Shown: in pieces, positions 1 to 6,221 of the stretch
Position numbering within the stretch: the first letter of the stretch is position 1
Layout: every line of letters starts with the position of its first letter
Source: Planctomycetota bacterium
GTDB taxonomy: Bacteria > Planctomycetota > Phycisphaerae > WQYP01
Direction of reading: 5' to 3'
NCBI GenBank assembly: GCA_021798635.1
Contig: JAJZGH010000264.1
Location: 1 to 6,328, forward strand
Length of the DNA stretch: 6,328 nt
Notes under the pieces: model-generated
Told to the model about the DNA's origin: nothing
What the model saw: the letters and a program-made list of their open reading frames with translations, nothing else
The model's database searches: none
Program-made: the position numbers and the translations under genes

Positions 1-54
1 AAAAATTCCCCGCATACGCAGATGCTGGGCCTGGGAGATGTGCCGACGGAATAA
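1..54 (+). CDS. nuoJ: 3' end of the upstream nuo gene, probably nuoJ (C-terminus only)
   Basis: Frame 1 is open from the window edge to a TAA at 52-54 and gives a 17-residue tail ending LGDVPTE. The stop lies 13 bp before the chosen nuoK start, which fits the usual nuoJ-nuoK junction. NuoJ is a small membrane subunit of complex I that sits between NuoA, NuoK and NuoH. The tail is too short to recognise by itself, so the identity rests on gene order alone. Frame 3 is also open here, up to a TGA at 60-62, and cannot be strictly excluded as the true upstream frame. Confidence 0.45.
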   Translation, partial: KNSPHTQMLGLGDVPTE

Positions 55-57
55 CTC

Positions 58-63
58 GGTGAG
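58..63 (+). promoter_or_regulatory. Ribosome binding site of nuoK
   Basis: GGTGAG matches the 3' part of the Shine-Dalgarno consensus. It lies 4 bp before the ATG at 68 and 7 bp before the ATG at 71. It argues against the in-frame ATG at 38, which would add ten poorly conserved residues and overlap the upstream gene. ATG 71 has the better spacing, so the true start could be one codon downstream of the one listed. Confidence 0.5.
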
Positions 64-67
64 AAAA

Positions 68-403
68 ATGATGATCACACACGTAACAAATTCTTTCTCC
101 GATCCGACACTGGTGCGCTACCTGGCCCTGGGTGCGGTGCTGTTTGCCATCGGCCTGGTTGGATTTATGGCGCGACGGAACATGATCATGATTTTCCTGT
201 CCACGGAGATCATGTTTCAGGGCGTGGCCATTAACCTTATCGCTTTCAGCCGGTATTACCATAACGCGGACGGGCAATCGTTTGTGATTTTTTTATTGAC
301 CGTGGCGGCGGCAGAGGCATCGCTGGCGTTGGGCCTGGTGATCATGCTGTATCGCCAGCGACAGACGCTTAATGTGGACGCCTGGTCTGATTTGCAGGGG
401 TAG
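68..403 (+). CDS. nuoK: NADH-quinone oxidoreductase subunit K (NuoK)
   Basis: NuoK is the ND4L-type subunit of complex I. It has three transmembrane helices and forms part of the E-channel that links quinone reduction to proton pumping in the cytoplasmic membrane. From ATG 68 the protein is 111 residues, close to the roughly 100 usual for the family. TM1 lies around residues 17-34. TM2 (about 38-61) contains STEIM with Glu47, the equivalent of E. coli Glu36. TM3 (about 71-94) contains AAAEASLALGL with Glu83, the equivalent of Glu72. Both are the functionally key membrane glutamates. The C-terminal LYRQRQTLNVDAW strongly resembles the E. coli tail HRRRQNLNID. An upstream ATG at 38 and a GTG at 59 are in frame, but the spacing to GGTGAG favours 68 or 71. 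The nuoL gene follows after a 76-bp gap. Confidence 0.96.
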   Translation: MMITHVTNSFSDPTLVRYLALGAVLFAIGLVGFMARRNMIMIFLSTEIMFQGVAINLIAFSRYYHNADGQSFVIFLLTVAAAEASLALGLVIMLYRQRQTLNVDAWSDLQG

Positions 404-424
404 GACGCCTTTGCTTTTTCCCCT

Positions 425-449
425 GAACGCGGTTGTTTAACCGTGGTTC
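425..449 (+). repeat. Inverted repeat (potential RNA hairpin) between nuoK and nuoL
   Basis: The sequence folds as GAAC, GCGGTT, loop GTTT, AACCGT, a bulged G, then GTTC. This gives about ten base pairs including one G·U wobble. There is no T-run downstream, so it does not look like an intrinsic terminator; the T-rich stretch (409-419) lies upstream instead. It sits 20 bp before the nuoL ribosome binding site and could stabilise or punctuate the polycistronic mRNA. The function is inference. Confidence 0.5.
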
Positions 450-468
450 AAGAATTTGAGGGATCTTC

Positions 469-473
469 CGGAG
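469..473 (+). promoter_or_regulatory. Ribosome binding site deciding the GTG start of nuoL
   Basis: CGGAG lies 6 bp before the GTG at 480. No comparable motif precedes the alternative in-frame TTG at 456. The first in-frame ATG lies inside the second membrane helix, so a non-ATG start is required, and this motif favours 480. Confidence 0.6.
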
Positions 474-479
474 TTTGAA

Positions 480-2690
480 GTGTTCCAATTTTTTCAGCAT
501 TTTACCCTGGACCAGCAAGCGGAAATTTTTGCGGGTTTAATTCCCCTTTTTCCGCTGGCGGCGCTGGTCATCATCGCACTGTTTGGCGGCAAAGTTCTCA
601 AAGGCCGCGCGCATGTGCCGGCCATTATTGGTATCGCCTGCTCGTTTTTCCTGGCGCTGCTGCTGTTAATGATTTTTGATGTCGGCCAGTTCAACTCCAT
701 CAAGGCCGCCCTGTTTCACATTACCACCGCGCAAGCCAATCAGATCGGTGCCCTGAATCCCGAATTTCTACAAATGAAATTCGCCACGTGGTTCAGTGCC
801 GGCGGCTTCAAAATCCCCTTTGGTGTGTATCTTGATCCGCTATCGGTCCTGTTTGTCTCCTTTGTCACTGGCATATCGCTGCTGATTTTTATCTATTCCA
901 GCGGTTACATGAATGGCGATTACGGTTATTTCCGCTTCTTCGCCTACTTAAGCATGTTTGTTACCGCCATGACTATTCTGGTGCTGGCGAATAATTTTCT
1001 GCTGGTCTATCTGGGCTGGGAGGGCGTGGGGTTGGCCAGCTATCTGCTGGTGGGATATTACTATCCCAAGCGATCCGCACGGGATGCCGCCACGAAAGCG
1101 TTTATTGTTAACCGAATTGGCGATACCAGCTTTGCCATCGCCATTTTCATGATCTATCTGACCTTCCACTCGCTGAATTTCGCCAACGTATTTTATGGCC
1201 CGCTGCAAAGCGCAAGTTTCCGCGCAGCGCACCAATCCATGATGTTCTGGATACCGCTGCTGCTGATGTTTGGAGCCTTTGCCAAATCCGCGCAGTTTCC
1301 GCTGCACGTCTGGCTGCCTGATGCCATGGAAGGCCCCACACCGGTTTCCGCACTGATTCACGCCGCCACCATGGTCACCGCCGGCGTATATCTTATCGCC
1401 CGCTGCATGCCCATATTCATGCACGACCTGCCCGTGCTGCATCTGGTGGGAATTATTGGAACGTTCACCGCATTTATGGCTGCTACCATCGCCATGTGTC
1501 AATATGATCTCAAACGGATCTGGGCCTATTCCACGGTTTCACAATTGGGATATATGTTCATGGGCCTGGGAGTGGCGGCAGGTTCCGCGGCGGTGTTCCA
1601 TGTGTTCACCCATGCCTTTTTTAAGGCCCTTCTATTCCTATCCAGTGGATCGGTCATGCACGCCATGGGCGGTGAACTGGACATTCGGAAAATGTCCGGC
1701 CTGCGTAGACGCATGCCCATTACCACCATCTGTCTGCTCGTTGGTGCGCTCTCTTTAGCGGGCTTTCCCGGCTGGGCAGGATTTTTCAGCAAGGATGAAA
1801 TTCTTTCCGCTGCGATGAATTCCGCCTGGAGCGGTGGCCCCTGGCTGGCCGCCATCGGCTTGCTGACCGCTTTAATTACCGCGTATTACACGTTCCGCGC
1901 CTTTTTCCGTGTGTTCATGGGTGATCTGATTTTGCCCCAAACCGCCGGGCTGCATGAACCCAGCGTTTTTACTTTGCCCCCTGAATCCAGCCATGAAAGT
2001 CATGACACACACATCGCCTCTGATGCCCATGATGCCGGCCAACATAGTCATGACGCGCCTCATGGCCGTCATGGCCATGATCAACCCCGTAACACCTCCT
2101 TTGACGGCCCCATTGCCATGTGGGGGCCGCTGGTTGTGTTGGCTATCGGGGCCACTCTTGTAGGCTGGCTGGGAGTTTTTGGCGGTCACGGCGGACAAGG
2201 CTGGATTCAAAGTTTCCTGGCCCGCGTACCCATGAATGCCGGTTTGCATTATGTGCCAACGCCTCCGGGCGGCCTGCTTTTACCGATAGCCTCGGTGCAT
2301 CGTATAAGTCCGGCGATGGGCATGGTTCTGGGCGGAATTCTCGCGATTGTGGGGATTCTCATTGCCGGCTATTTCCACCTGGTGAACCGTCATGCCGCCG
2401 AGGTGGTGAAATCCGCTCTGCGCCCGCTGGTGACGTTCCTGGAAAACAAATGGTACATCGACGAAATTTATCACTACTGCATCGTGATGCCGCTGTGGTA
2501 TCTGGGCCGCACCCTTTATGGTGTGGACCATGTCATTGACGGCATTGTCGTGAACTTTTTCGGATATTTTCCCCAGCTCGTCGGCTGGGTGCTCAAGCCC
2601 ACACAAAGCGGCCGGTTGCGCTATTACGCCATCGGCATGGTCAGCGGTCTGGCGCTGGTAATTCTGGGCGTGTTGTATCTGCTTAGATGA
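480..2690 (+). CDS. nuoL: NADH-quinone oxidoreductase subunit L (NuoL)
   Basis: NuoL is the distal antiporter-like, proton-translocating subunit of complex I and carries the long lateral helix. From GTG 480 it has 736 residues, against 613 in E. coli. TM5 contains YLGWEGVGLASYL with Glu181 (E. coli Glu144). NRIGD carries the conserved Asp215. TM7 contains AKSAQFPLHVWLPDAM with Lys269 (Lys229). TM8 contains ALIHAATMVTAG with His294 (His254). TM11 contains FHVFTHAFFKALLFL, and TM12 contains GFFSKDEIL with Lys438 (Lys399). The C-terminal part has the family's NKWYIDEIY (about 656-664), the amphipathic lateral helix, and a final helix after QSGRLRYYA. Extra length lies in the TM2-TM3 loop (about 67-119) and in a His-rich TM13-TM14 loop (505-533). 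TTG 456 is an alternative start adding eight residues. It is part of the nuo operon, 52 bp before nuoM. Confidence 0.97.
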   Translation: MFQFFQHFTLDQQAEIFAGLIPLFPLAALVIIALFGGKVLKGRAHVPAIIGIACSFFLALLLLMIFDVGQFNSIKAALFHITTAQANQIGALNPEFLQMKFATWFSAGGFKIPFGVYLDPLSVLFVSFVTGISLLIFIYSSGYMNGDYGYFRFFAYLSMFVTAMTILVLANNFLLVYLGWEGVGLASYLLVGYYYPKRSARDAATKAFIVNRIGDTSFAIAIFMIYLTFHSLNFANVFYGPLQSASFRAAHQSMMFWIPLLLMFGAFAKSAQFPLHVWLPDAMEGPTPVSALIHAATMVTAGVYLIARCMPIFMHDLPVLHLVGIIGTFTAFMAATIAMCQYDLKRIWAYSTVSQLGYMFMGLGVAAGSAAVFHVFTHAFFKALLFLSSGSVMHAMGGELDIRKMSGLRRRMPITTICLLVGALSLAGFPGWAGFFSKDEILSAAMNSAWSGGPWLAAIGLLTALITAYYTFRAFFRVFMGDLILPQTAGLHEPSVFTLPPESSHESHDTHIASDAHDAGQHSHDAPHGRHGHDQPRNTSFDGPIAMWGPLVVLAIGATLVGWLGVFGGHGGQGWIQSFLARVPMNAGLHYVPTPPGGLLLPIASVHRISPAMGMVLGGILAIVGILIAGYFHLVNRHAAEVVKSALRPLVTFLENKWYIDEIYHYCIVMPLWYLGRTLYGVDHVIDGIVVNFFGYFPQLVGWVLKPTQSGRLRYYAIGMVSGLALVILGVLYLLR
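1992..2078 (+). repeat. Histidine-rich low-complexity segment within nuoL, with short DNA repeats
   Basis: Residues 505-533 of NuoL carry nine histidines in 29 residues, mostly as SH, DxH, HD and HGxH, between TM13 and TM14. By family topology this loop should face the cytoplasm. The DNA shows matching internal repetition. AGTCATGAC, which contains the palindrome GTCATGAC, occurs at 1998-2006 and again at 2046-2054. CATGGCC recurs with a 9-bp period at 2061 and 2070. This suggests expansion by slippage or short duplication. The reading frame is intact throughout. Confidence 0.7.
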
Positions 2691-2719
2691 TCCGGGGCCA
2701 AGGTAAGCCGTCCGGATCA
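2688..2719 (+). repeat. Perfect 8-bp inverted repeat overlapping the nuoL stop codon
   Basis: TGATCCGG (2688-2695) is exactly reverse-complementary to CCGGATCA (2712-2719), and the left arm begins with the nuoL TGA stop. Inside the 16-base loop, GGC (2696-2698) can also pair with GCC (2707-2709), extending the stem past a two-base bulge. No T-run follows on either strand, so it is not a standard terminator. It ends 23 bp before the nuoM ATG. A role in mRNA stability or in translational coupling between nuoL and nuoM is possible but unproven. Confidence 0.6.
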
Positions 2720-2742
2720 GGAAAACTCGGAACTGAAACGTT

Positions 2743-4455
2743 ATGACACAATCGCATTTAATCTTGCCCATGATGCTGGTTATCCCGTTAATCGGCGCTG
2801 CGCTGATTTTCATGATCAAACCCGGAGCTTCGGGCCATCGCGCCCGCGGCCTGGGCGTTCTGGCGTTTTGTTTCGCCCTTATCCCTGCTCTCATGGGTGT
2901 TGTTCTGCTGACGCGGTTTAACTATGCCGCAGGCAGTGTCTGGCAACAGCGATTTAATTATCCCTGGCTGCCGCAGTTTCATGTGAATTTTTCCTTCGGC
3001 GTCGATGCCATCAGCCTGTGGCTGCTGATGCTTACGCTGCTGGTAACGCCCATGGCCATTCTTGATGCGGTAAATAAAATCCAGCATCGGCAGAATGAAT
3101 TTTACGCCTGGATGCTCATCAGCTACGCCTGCATGATCGGTGTATTTATCAGCCACGACGTGCTGCTGTTTTACCTGTTCTTTGAATTCAGCTTGATCCC
3201 CACCTTTTTCATTCTTGGAATCTGGGGTCATTCCGACCGCCGCAAGGCCGCGGTCAAGTTTTTTCTGTACGCTTTTGCCGGCTCTGTACTGCTTCTGGCC
3301 AGCCTGATTTACCTGGCCTTGGTGCATCAGGAAAAATTCGGCACGTTTTCCTTTGCTCTGGCGGATTTATATCGGGCCGGCCAAGCGCTTAGCCCCACCC
3401 AGCAGGGGATTGTATTTCTGGGCCTGCTGATCGGATTTGCCATCAAGGTTCCGTTGTTTCCCGTGCATACCTGGATGCCTCTGGCCATTACCGAATCACC
3501 AACCCCCGGCTCGGTGATGATCGCCCTGGTGAAGCTCGGTGCGTATGGCCTGCTGCGATTCGCTATTCCCATGCTTCCTCTGGCTGCGGTACGTTTTACC
3601 CCGTTCCTTGCGGTGTTGTGCGTGATCTCCATCCTTTACGGCGGCCTGATCAGCTGGGTGCAGCGCGATATGAAGAAGCTCATCGCTTACAGCGTCCTAA
3701 GCCACCTGGGTTTGTGCATTCTGGCCTTGCTGGCCTTGACCATGACGGGCCTGACCGGATGCGTGCTGGTCATGCTTAGCTCCGGTCTTTTGGCCGCCGC
3801 CATGCTGATGGTCATGGGCATGATCTACCGCCGCTATCACACACGTAATCTACTGGAAATTTCCGGCTTGGCCCGGCGACTTCCGGTTCTTGGATTTTTC
3901 GCGGTCTTCTTTTTCATGGGTACCGCCGCGCTGCCGGGATTGATTGGATTTATTTCGGAAATTATTTCTCTGGTGGGGACGTATGTCAGCGGCAGCGCCG
4001 GCCATGGCGGCTATTTAGGCCCCGCGTATGCCATACCCGCTGCTCTGGGAATGATCCTCGGTGCGTTGTATATGCTCTACTGGGTCGCCCATGTTATTTT
4101 TGGGCCATTGGTTGAAACCGTTCCTGATGCGGATACGTCTTCGACGCACGCCCCCGCAGTAGTGCAGGATTTGTCGGTGCGGGAGTGGCTGGTGCTTTTG
4201 CCGCTGGCTTTGGCGGTGCTGTTCCTTGGTTTGTATCCGGCTCCTGTGCTGAATTCCCTTCAGCCGGCGATTGGCAAAATCCGCCATGAGGTTTTGGCCG
4301 CCGTTCAGGAAAATGCTACTTCCCGCATGGCCGTGAACACGCACCGCGTCGGTGCTGTGCATTCAGCCGGGAAGCCGGGACTGGTTGCTCCGTTGGAATC
4401 GCAAGGCTTGGGTAAGGCCGTGGCGTTGCGCTTGCCGGTCCGATTAGCTCGGTAA
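2743..4455 (+). CDS. nuoM: NADH-quinone oxidoreductase subunit M (NuoM), with atypical motifs
   Basis: NuoM is the middle antiporter-like, proton-translocating subunit of complex I, with 14 predicted membrane helices. It has 570 residues against 509 in E. coli. TM5 contains FYLFFEFSLIPTFF with Glu148 (E. coli Glu144). TM7 contains FAIKVPLFPVHTWMP with Lys235 (Lys234). TM8 contains MIALVKLGAYGLLRF with Lys264 (Lys265). TM12 contains GFISEIISL with Glu406 (Glu407). DMKKLIAYSVLSHLG (about 309-323) is the typical TM9-TM10 loop motif. Oddly, the usual PDAH after TM7 reads PLAI (246-249), and the TM11 histidine of the HG motif is Ser347. The last 55 or so residues form a non-membrane tail. ATG 2743 fits the family N-terminus; the only Shine-Dalgarno-like sequence is a weak GGAA 10 bp upstream, which may mean translation depends on coupling to nuoL. 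No frameshift is seen. Confidence 0.95.
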   Translation: MTQSHLILPMMLVIPLIGAALIFMIKPGASGHRARGLGVLAFCFALIPALMGVVLLTRFNYAAGSVWQQRFNYPWLPQFHVNFSFGVDAISLWLLMLTLLVTPMAILDAVNKIQHRQNEFYAWMLISYACMIGVFISHDVLLFYLFFEFSLIPTFFILGIWGHSDRRKAAVKFFLYAFAGSVLLLASLIYLALVHQEKFGTFSFALADLYRAGQALSPTQQGIVFLGLLIGFAIKVPLFPVHTWMPLAITESPTPGSVMIALVKLGAYGLLRFAIPMLPLAAVRFTPFLAVLCVISILYGGLISWVQRDMKKLIAYSVLSHLGLCILALLALTMTGLTGCVLVMLSSGLLAAAMLMVMGMIYRRYHTRNLLEISGLARRLPVLGFFAVFFFMGTAALPGLIGFISEIISLVGTYVSGSAGHGGYLGPAYAIPAALGMILGALYMLYWVAHVIFGPLVETVPDADTSSTHAPAVVQDLSVREWLVLLPLALAVLFLGLYPAPVLNSLQPAIGKIRHEVLAAVQENATSRMAVNTHRVGAVHSAGKPGLVAPLESQGLGKAVALRLPVRLAR

Positions 4456-4466
4456 TGTTTTGAAAT

Positions 4467-4479
4467 CAAAGAGGCTTTG
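4467..4479 (+). repeat. Short inverted repeat enclosing the nuoN ribosome binding site
   Basis: CAAAG (4467-4471) and CTTTG (4475-4479) are perfect reverse complements around the loop AGG. The Shine-Dalgarno sequence AAAGAGG (4468-4474) lies in the left arm and loop, so folding would partly hide it. The stem is only five pairs, three of them A-T, so it would be weak. Regulation by this element is a hypothesis. Confidence 0.35.
4468..4474 (+). promoter_or_regulatory. Ribosome binding site deciding the GTG start of nuoN
   Basis: AAAGAGG lies 8 bp before GTG 4483, a normal spacing, but only 2 bp before the in-frame TTG 4477. This favours GTG as the start. The first in-frame ATG (4522) would remove the conserved Pro-Glu that precedes the first membrane helix of NuoN. 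Confidence 0.6.
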
Positions 4480-4482
4480 TAC

Positions 4483-6117
4483 GTGAATATTCCGCTGAAT
4501 CATTTTTGCCCCGAAATCATCATGATCGTCGCGGCGTTTATTGTCGCGCTGGTGGGCGTCGCAAAATCGGATGCTGTGCGCCGCAGCGCCCAGTGGATTT
4601 CGCTGATCAGTCTGATCCTGGCTTTTATTGCGGGCTGGCGTATCGGCATGGTCGATTCCACCCCCGCCTGGCCGCTGGCAAGTTTCGCAACTTATGACAC
4701 ACTTCTGGCGTCCGGAATTGGTATTCTTCTGGTCCTGCTGTCATGGGATATGCCTTTTGCCATGGATCCCGCTAAAGCCGATCAGACTTTCCGCGGTGAA
4801 TATTTCGCCATGATGCTGGTATCTCTGGCCGGTGTAAGCATGATGGCCAAAGTAGATAATTTGATCTGGCTTTTTATTGCTTTGGAACTGGTTTCCATTC
4901 CCACCTATATTATGGTCGCCACGGGCCGCAGCAATCCCACCGCGCAGGAAGCCGGGATTAAATACTTTTTCCTTGGCTCGCTCTCGGCTGCCATTTATCT
5001 ATTTGGCTTCAGTTATCTCTATGGCTTTTCCGGCAGCACAGACTTTTCCAAAATCGCTTCCGCTTTTGCCGCCGTGCCCCAGTTACCCTATATCGCCATT
5101 ATCGGCCTGCTGACGGTGGTCATCGGCATCGCGTATAAAATCGCGGCCGTTCCGCTGCATTACTACGCACCGGATGTGTATCAGGGCACCGCAACGCCGG
5201 TCACCGCATTTTTGTCTTTTGCCCCCAAGGCCGCCGGATTTATCGCTCTGATTCTGGTGTTTAATCTTACCGGATGGAACCTTTCCCATGGGGCCGCACG
5301 GGCCGTTCCGGATTTACTGATGGTCATGGCCGTGCTAAGCATGACCATTGGCAATGTCCTGGCTTTGCTGCAACGCAACATCAAACGCATGTTGGCCTAC
5401 AGCTCTATTTCCCATTCCGGGTATATGCTGGTCGGGTTGGCCGTCGGTCCGATGATGATCAGTCACAGCATCACCAACGGCGTCAGTGCGATGCTGTTTT
5501 ATCTGGGTGCGTACAGCGTCATGACCGTGGGTGCTTTTGCGGTTCTGGTTTTTCTGCAGGGGAAACTCGATGCTGCGGAAGATCTTGATGATATTGCGGG
5601 AATTGCCTCAGCCCACCCGCTGGCCGCCGCCTGCATGGCCGTATGTATGTTAAGCCTCATCGGCATGCCTTTTACCGTCGGATTTTTGGGCAAAGTGTTT
5701 ATTGTGCAGGCTGCCTTTTCCAGCGGCCACGGCGTGCTGGCCGTTATCGTGATGATCAATGCCGCCATCGCCGCAGCCTATTATCTAAGCATCATCACAT
5801 CGATGTATCTGCGTGATCCCTGGACGCCCTTTAACGTCCGCCGGCCCGGTGCCATTCAATTTTCCGCCGGCATCGCTGCGGCTCTGGTCATCCTTCTGGG
5901 CGTATTCCCGTCCGTGCTGATGAGCATCTGCCGCTACTCGGGCAGTGAAGTCACCAACATGGTCGTGCTCAATAATTCCCAAGCGACTGCAGTCAGCAAA
6001 AGGACTGCCGCGATTTTGCCGCCGATTAACCTGGCCCGATCGCGTTCAACCCCGCGAACAATGTCTCACTTAGCGCCATTGGCTTCCACGCATACCGCTG
6101 TGGCCGCTGCCCTGTGA
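4483..6117 (+). CDS. nuoN: NADH-quinone oxidoreductase subunit N (NuoN)
   Basis: NuoN is the antiporter-like, proton-translocating subunit of complex I nearest the quinone-side core. From GTG 4483 it has 544 residues, against 485 in E. coli. The N-terminus has the usual CPEIIMIVAAF start of TM1. TM5 contains LFIALELVSIPTY with Glu135 (E. coli Glu133). TM7 contains GIAYKIAAVPLHYYAPDVYQG with Lys219 (Lys217). TM8 contains FLSFAPKAAGF with Lys249 (Lys247). NIKRMLAYSSISHSGYMLVG is the typical TM9-TM10 loop, and TM12 contains GFLGKVFIVQAA with Lys404 (Lys395). After the last helix (about 458-483) a Ser/Thr/Ala-rich, partly basic tail of about 54 residues has no membrane segment. It is the last nuo gene here; no strong intrinsic terminator was seen in the 104 bp that follow. 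A TTG at 4477 would add two residues. Confidence 0.96.
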   Translation: MNIPLNHFCPEIIMIVAAFIVALVGVAKSDAVRRSAQWISLISLILAFIAGWRIGMVDSTPAWPLASFATYDTLLASGIGILLVLLSWDMPFAMDPAKADQTFRGEYFAMMLVSLAGVSMMAKVDNLIWLFIALELVSIPTYIMVATGRSNPTAQEAGIKYFFLGSLSAAIYLFGFSYLYGFSGSTDFSKIASAFAAVPQLPYIAIIGLLTVVIGIAYKIAAVPLHYYAPDVYQGTATPVTAFLSFAPKAAGFIALILVFNLTGWNLSHGAARAVPDLLMVMAVLSMTIGNVLALLQRNIKRMLAYSSISHSGYMLVGLAVGPMMISHSITNGVSAMLFYLGAYSVMTVGAFAVLVFLQGKLDAAEDLDDIAGIASAHPLAAACMAVCMLSLIGMPFTVGFLGKVFIVQAAFSSGHGVLAVIVMINAAIAAAYYLSIITSMYLRDPWTPFNVRRPGAIQFSAGIAAALVILLGVFPSVLMSICRYSGSEVTNMVVLNNSQATAVSKRTAAILPPINLARSRSTPRTMSHLAPLASTHTAVAAAL

Positions 6118-6168
6118 CACCGAGCAATTTCCGACCTATCGGCGGAGTGACAGTGGGCTGCAACTGCG

Positions 6169-6196
6169 TTGGTCACACTGCCAATTGTGATACAAT
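6169..6196 (+). promoter_or_regulatory. Putative sigma-70-type promoter for the aminotransferase gene
   Basis: TACAAT (6191-6196) differs from the -10 consensus at one base and is preceded by TG one base upstream (6188-6189), forming an extended -10. A weak -35, TTGGTC (6169-6174, three of six matches), lies 16 bp upstream. Transcription would start near 6203, giving a leader of about 20 bases. It lies between two genes of unrelated function, which supports a separate transcript. No experimental support is available from sequence alone. Confidence 0.5.
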
Positions 6197-6206
6197 CAAT
6201 AATTGG
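6181..6206 (+). repeat. Nested inverted repeats over the aminotransferase promoter
   Basis: CCAATT (6181-6186) and AATTGG (6201-6206) are perfect inverted arms 14 bp apart. Inside them, ATTGT (6184-6188) and ACAAT (6192-6196) form a second inverted repeat around GAT. Both overlap the -10 box, and the outer one reaches the expected transcription start. This is the usual position of a repressor operator. The region is AT-rich, so chance is a real alternative. Confidence 0.35.
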
Positions 6207-6212
6207 AAAGGA
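6205..6212 (+). promoter_or_regulatory. Ribosome binding site of the aminotransferase gene
   Basis: GGAAAGGA, with AAAGGA at 6207-6212, lies 9 bp before ATG 6222. It is a strong, normally spaced Shine-Dalgarno sequence and supports this start. Confidence 0.7.
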
Positions 6213-6221
6213 CTTCATTCA

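Noticed and set aside
43..59. CCGA/TCGG inverted repeat spanning the upstream stop codon and the nuoK ribosome binding site
   Set aside because: Four base pairs with a nine-base loop is too weak to separate from chance.
38..67. Upstream ATG giving a NuoK ten residues longer
   Set aside because: The extra residues (MCRRNNSVRK) do not resemble NuoK N-termini, they would overlap the upstream gene, and the Shine-Dalgarno sequence at 58-63 serves the ATG at 68 or 71.
948..1502. 184-codon open frame on the - strand inside nuoL
   Set aside because: It is antisense to the best-conserved part of nuoL, its product has no recognisable domain and an odd composition (Gln/His/Gly-rich), and it is explained as a shadow of the coding strand.
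2280..3327. Two long - strand open frames (2280-2894 and 2788-3327) across nuoL and nuoM
   Set aside because: Both are antisense to conserved nuoL or nuoM sequence, give low-complexity polar proteins, and lack a convincing start region.
480..6117. Possibility that the L/M/N-like proteins belong to an Mrp-type Na+/H+ antiporter or a membrane-bound hydrogenase
   Set aside because: The order nuoK-nuoL-nuoM-nuoN, the NuoL lateral-helix C-terminus and the presence of a true NuoN (PDVYQG, TM8 Lys) all point to complex I.
6131..6142. Hairpin CCGA-CCTA-TCGG after nuoN as a possible terminator
   Set aside because: The stem is only four pairs and no T-run follows, so it does not support an intrinsic terminator call.
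6151..6180. Inverted arms CAGTG (6151-6155) and CACTG (6176-6180) after nuoN
   Set aside because: Five-base arms around a 20-base loop with no T-run are expected by chance and would form at most a weak structure.
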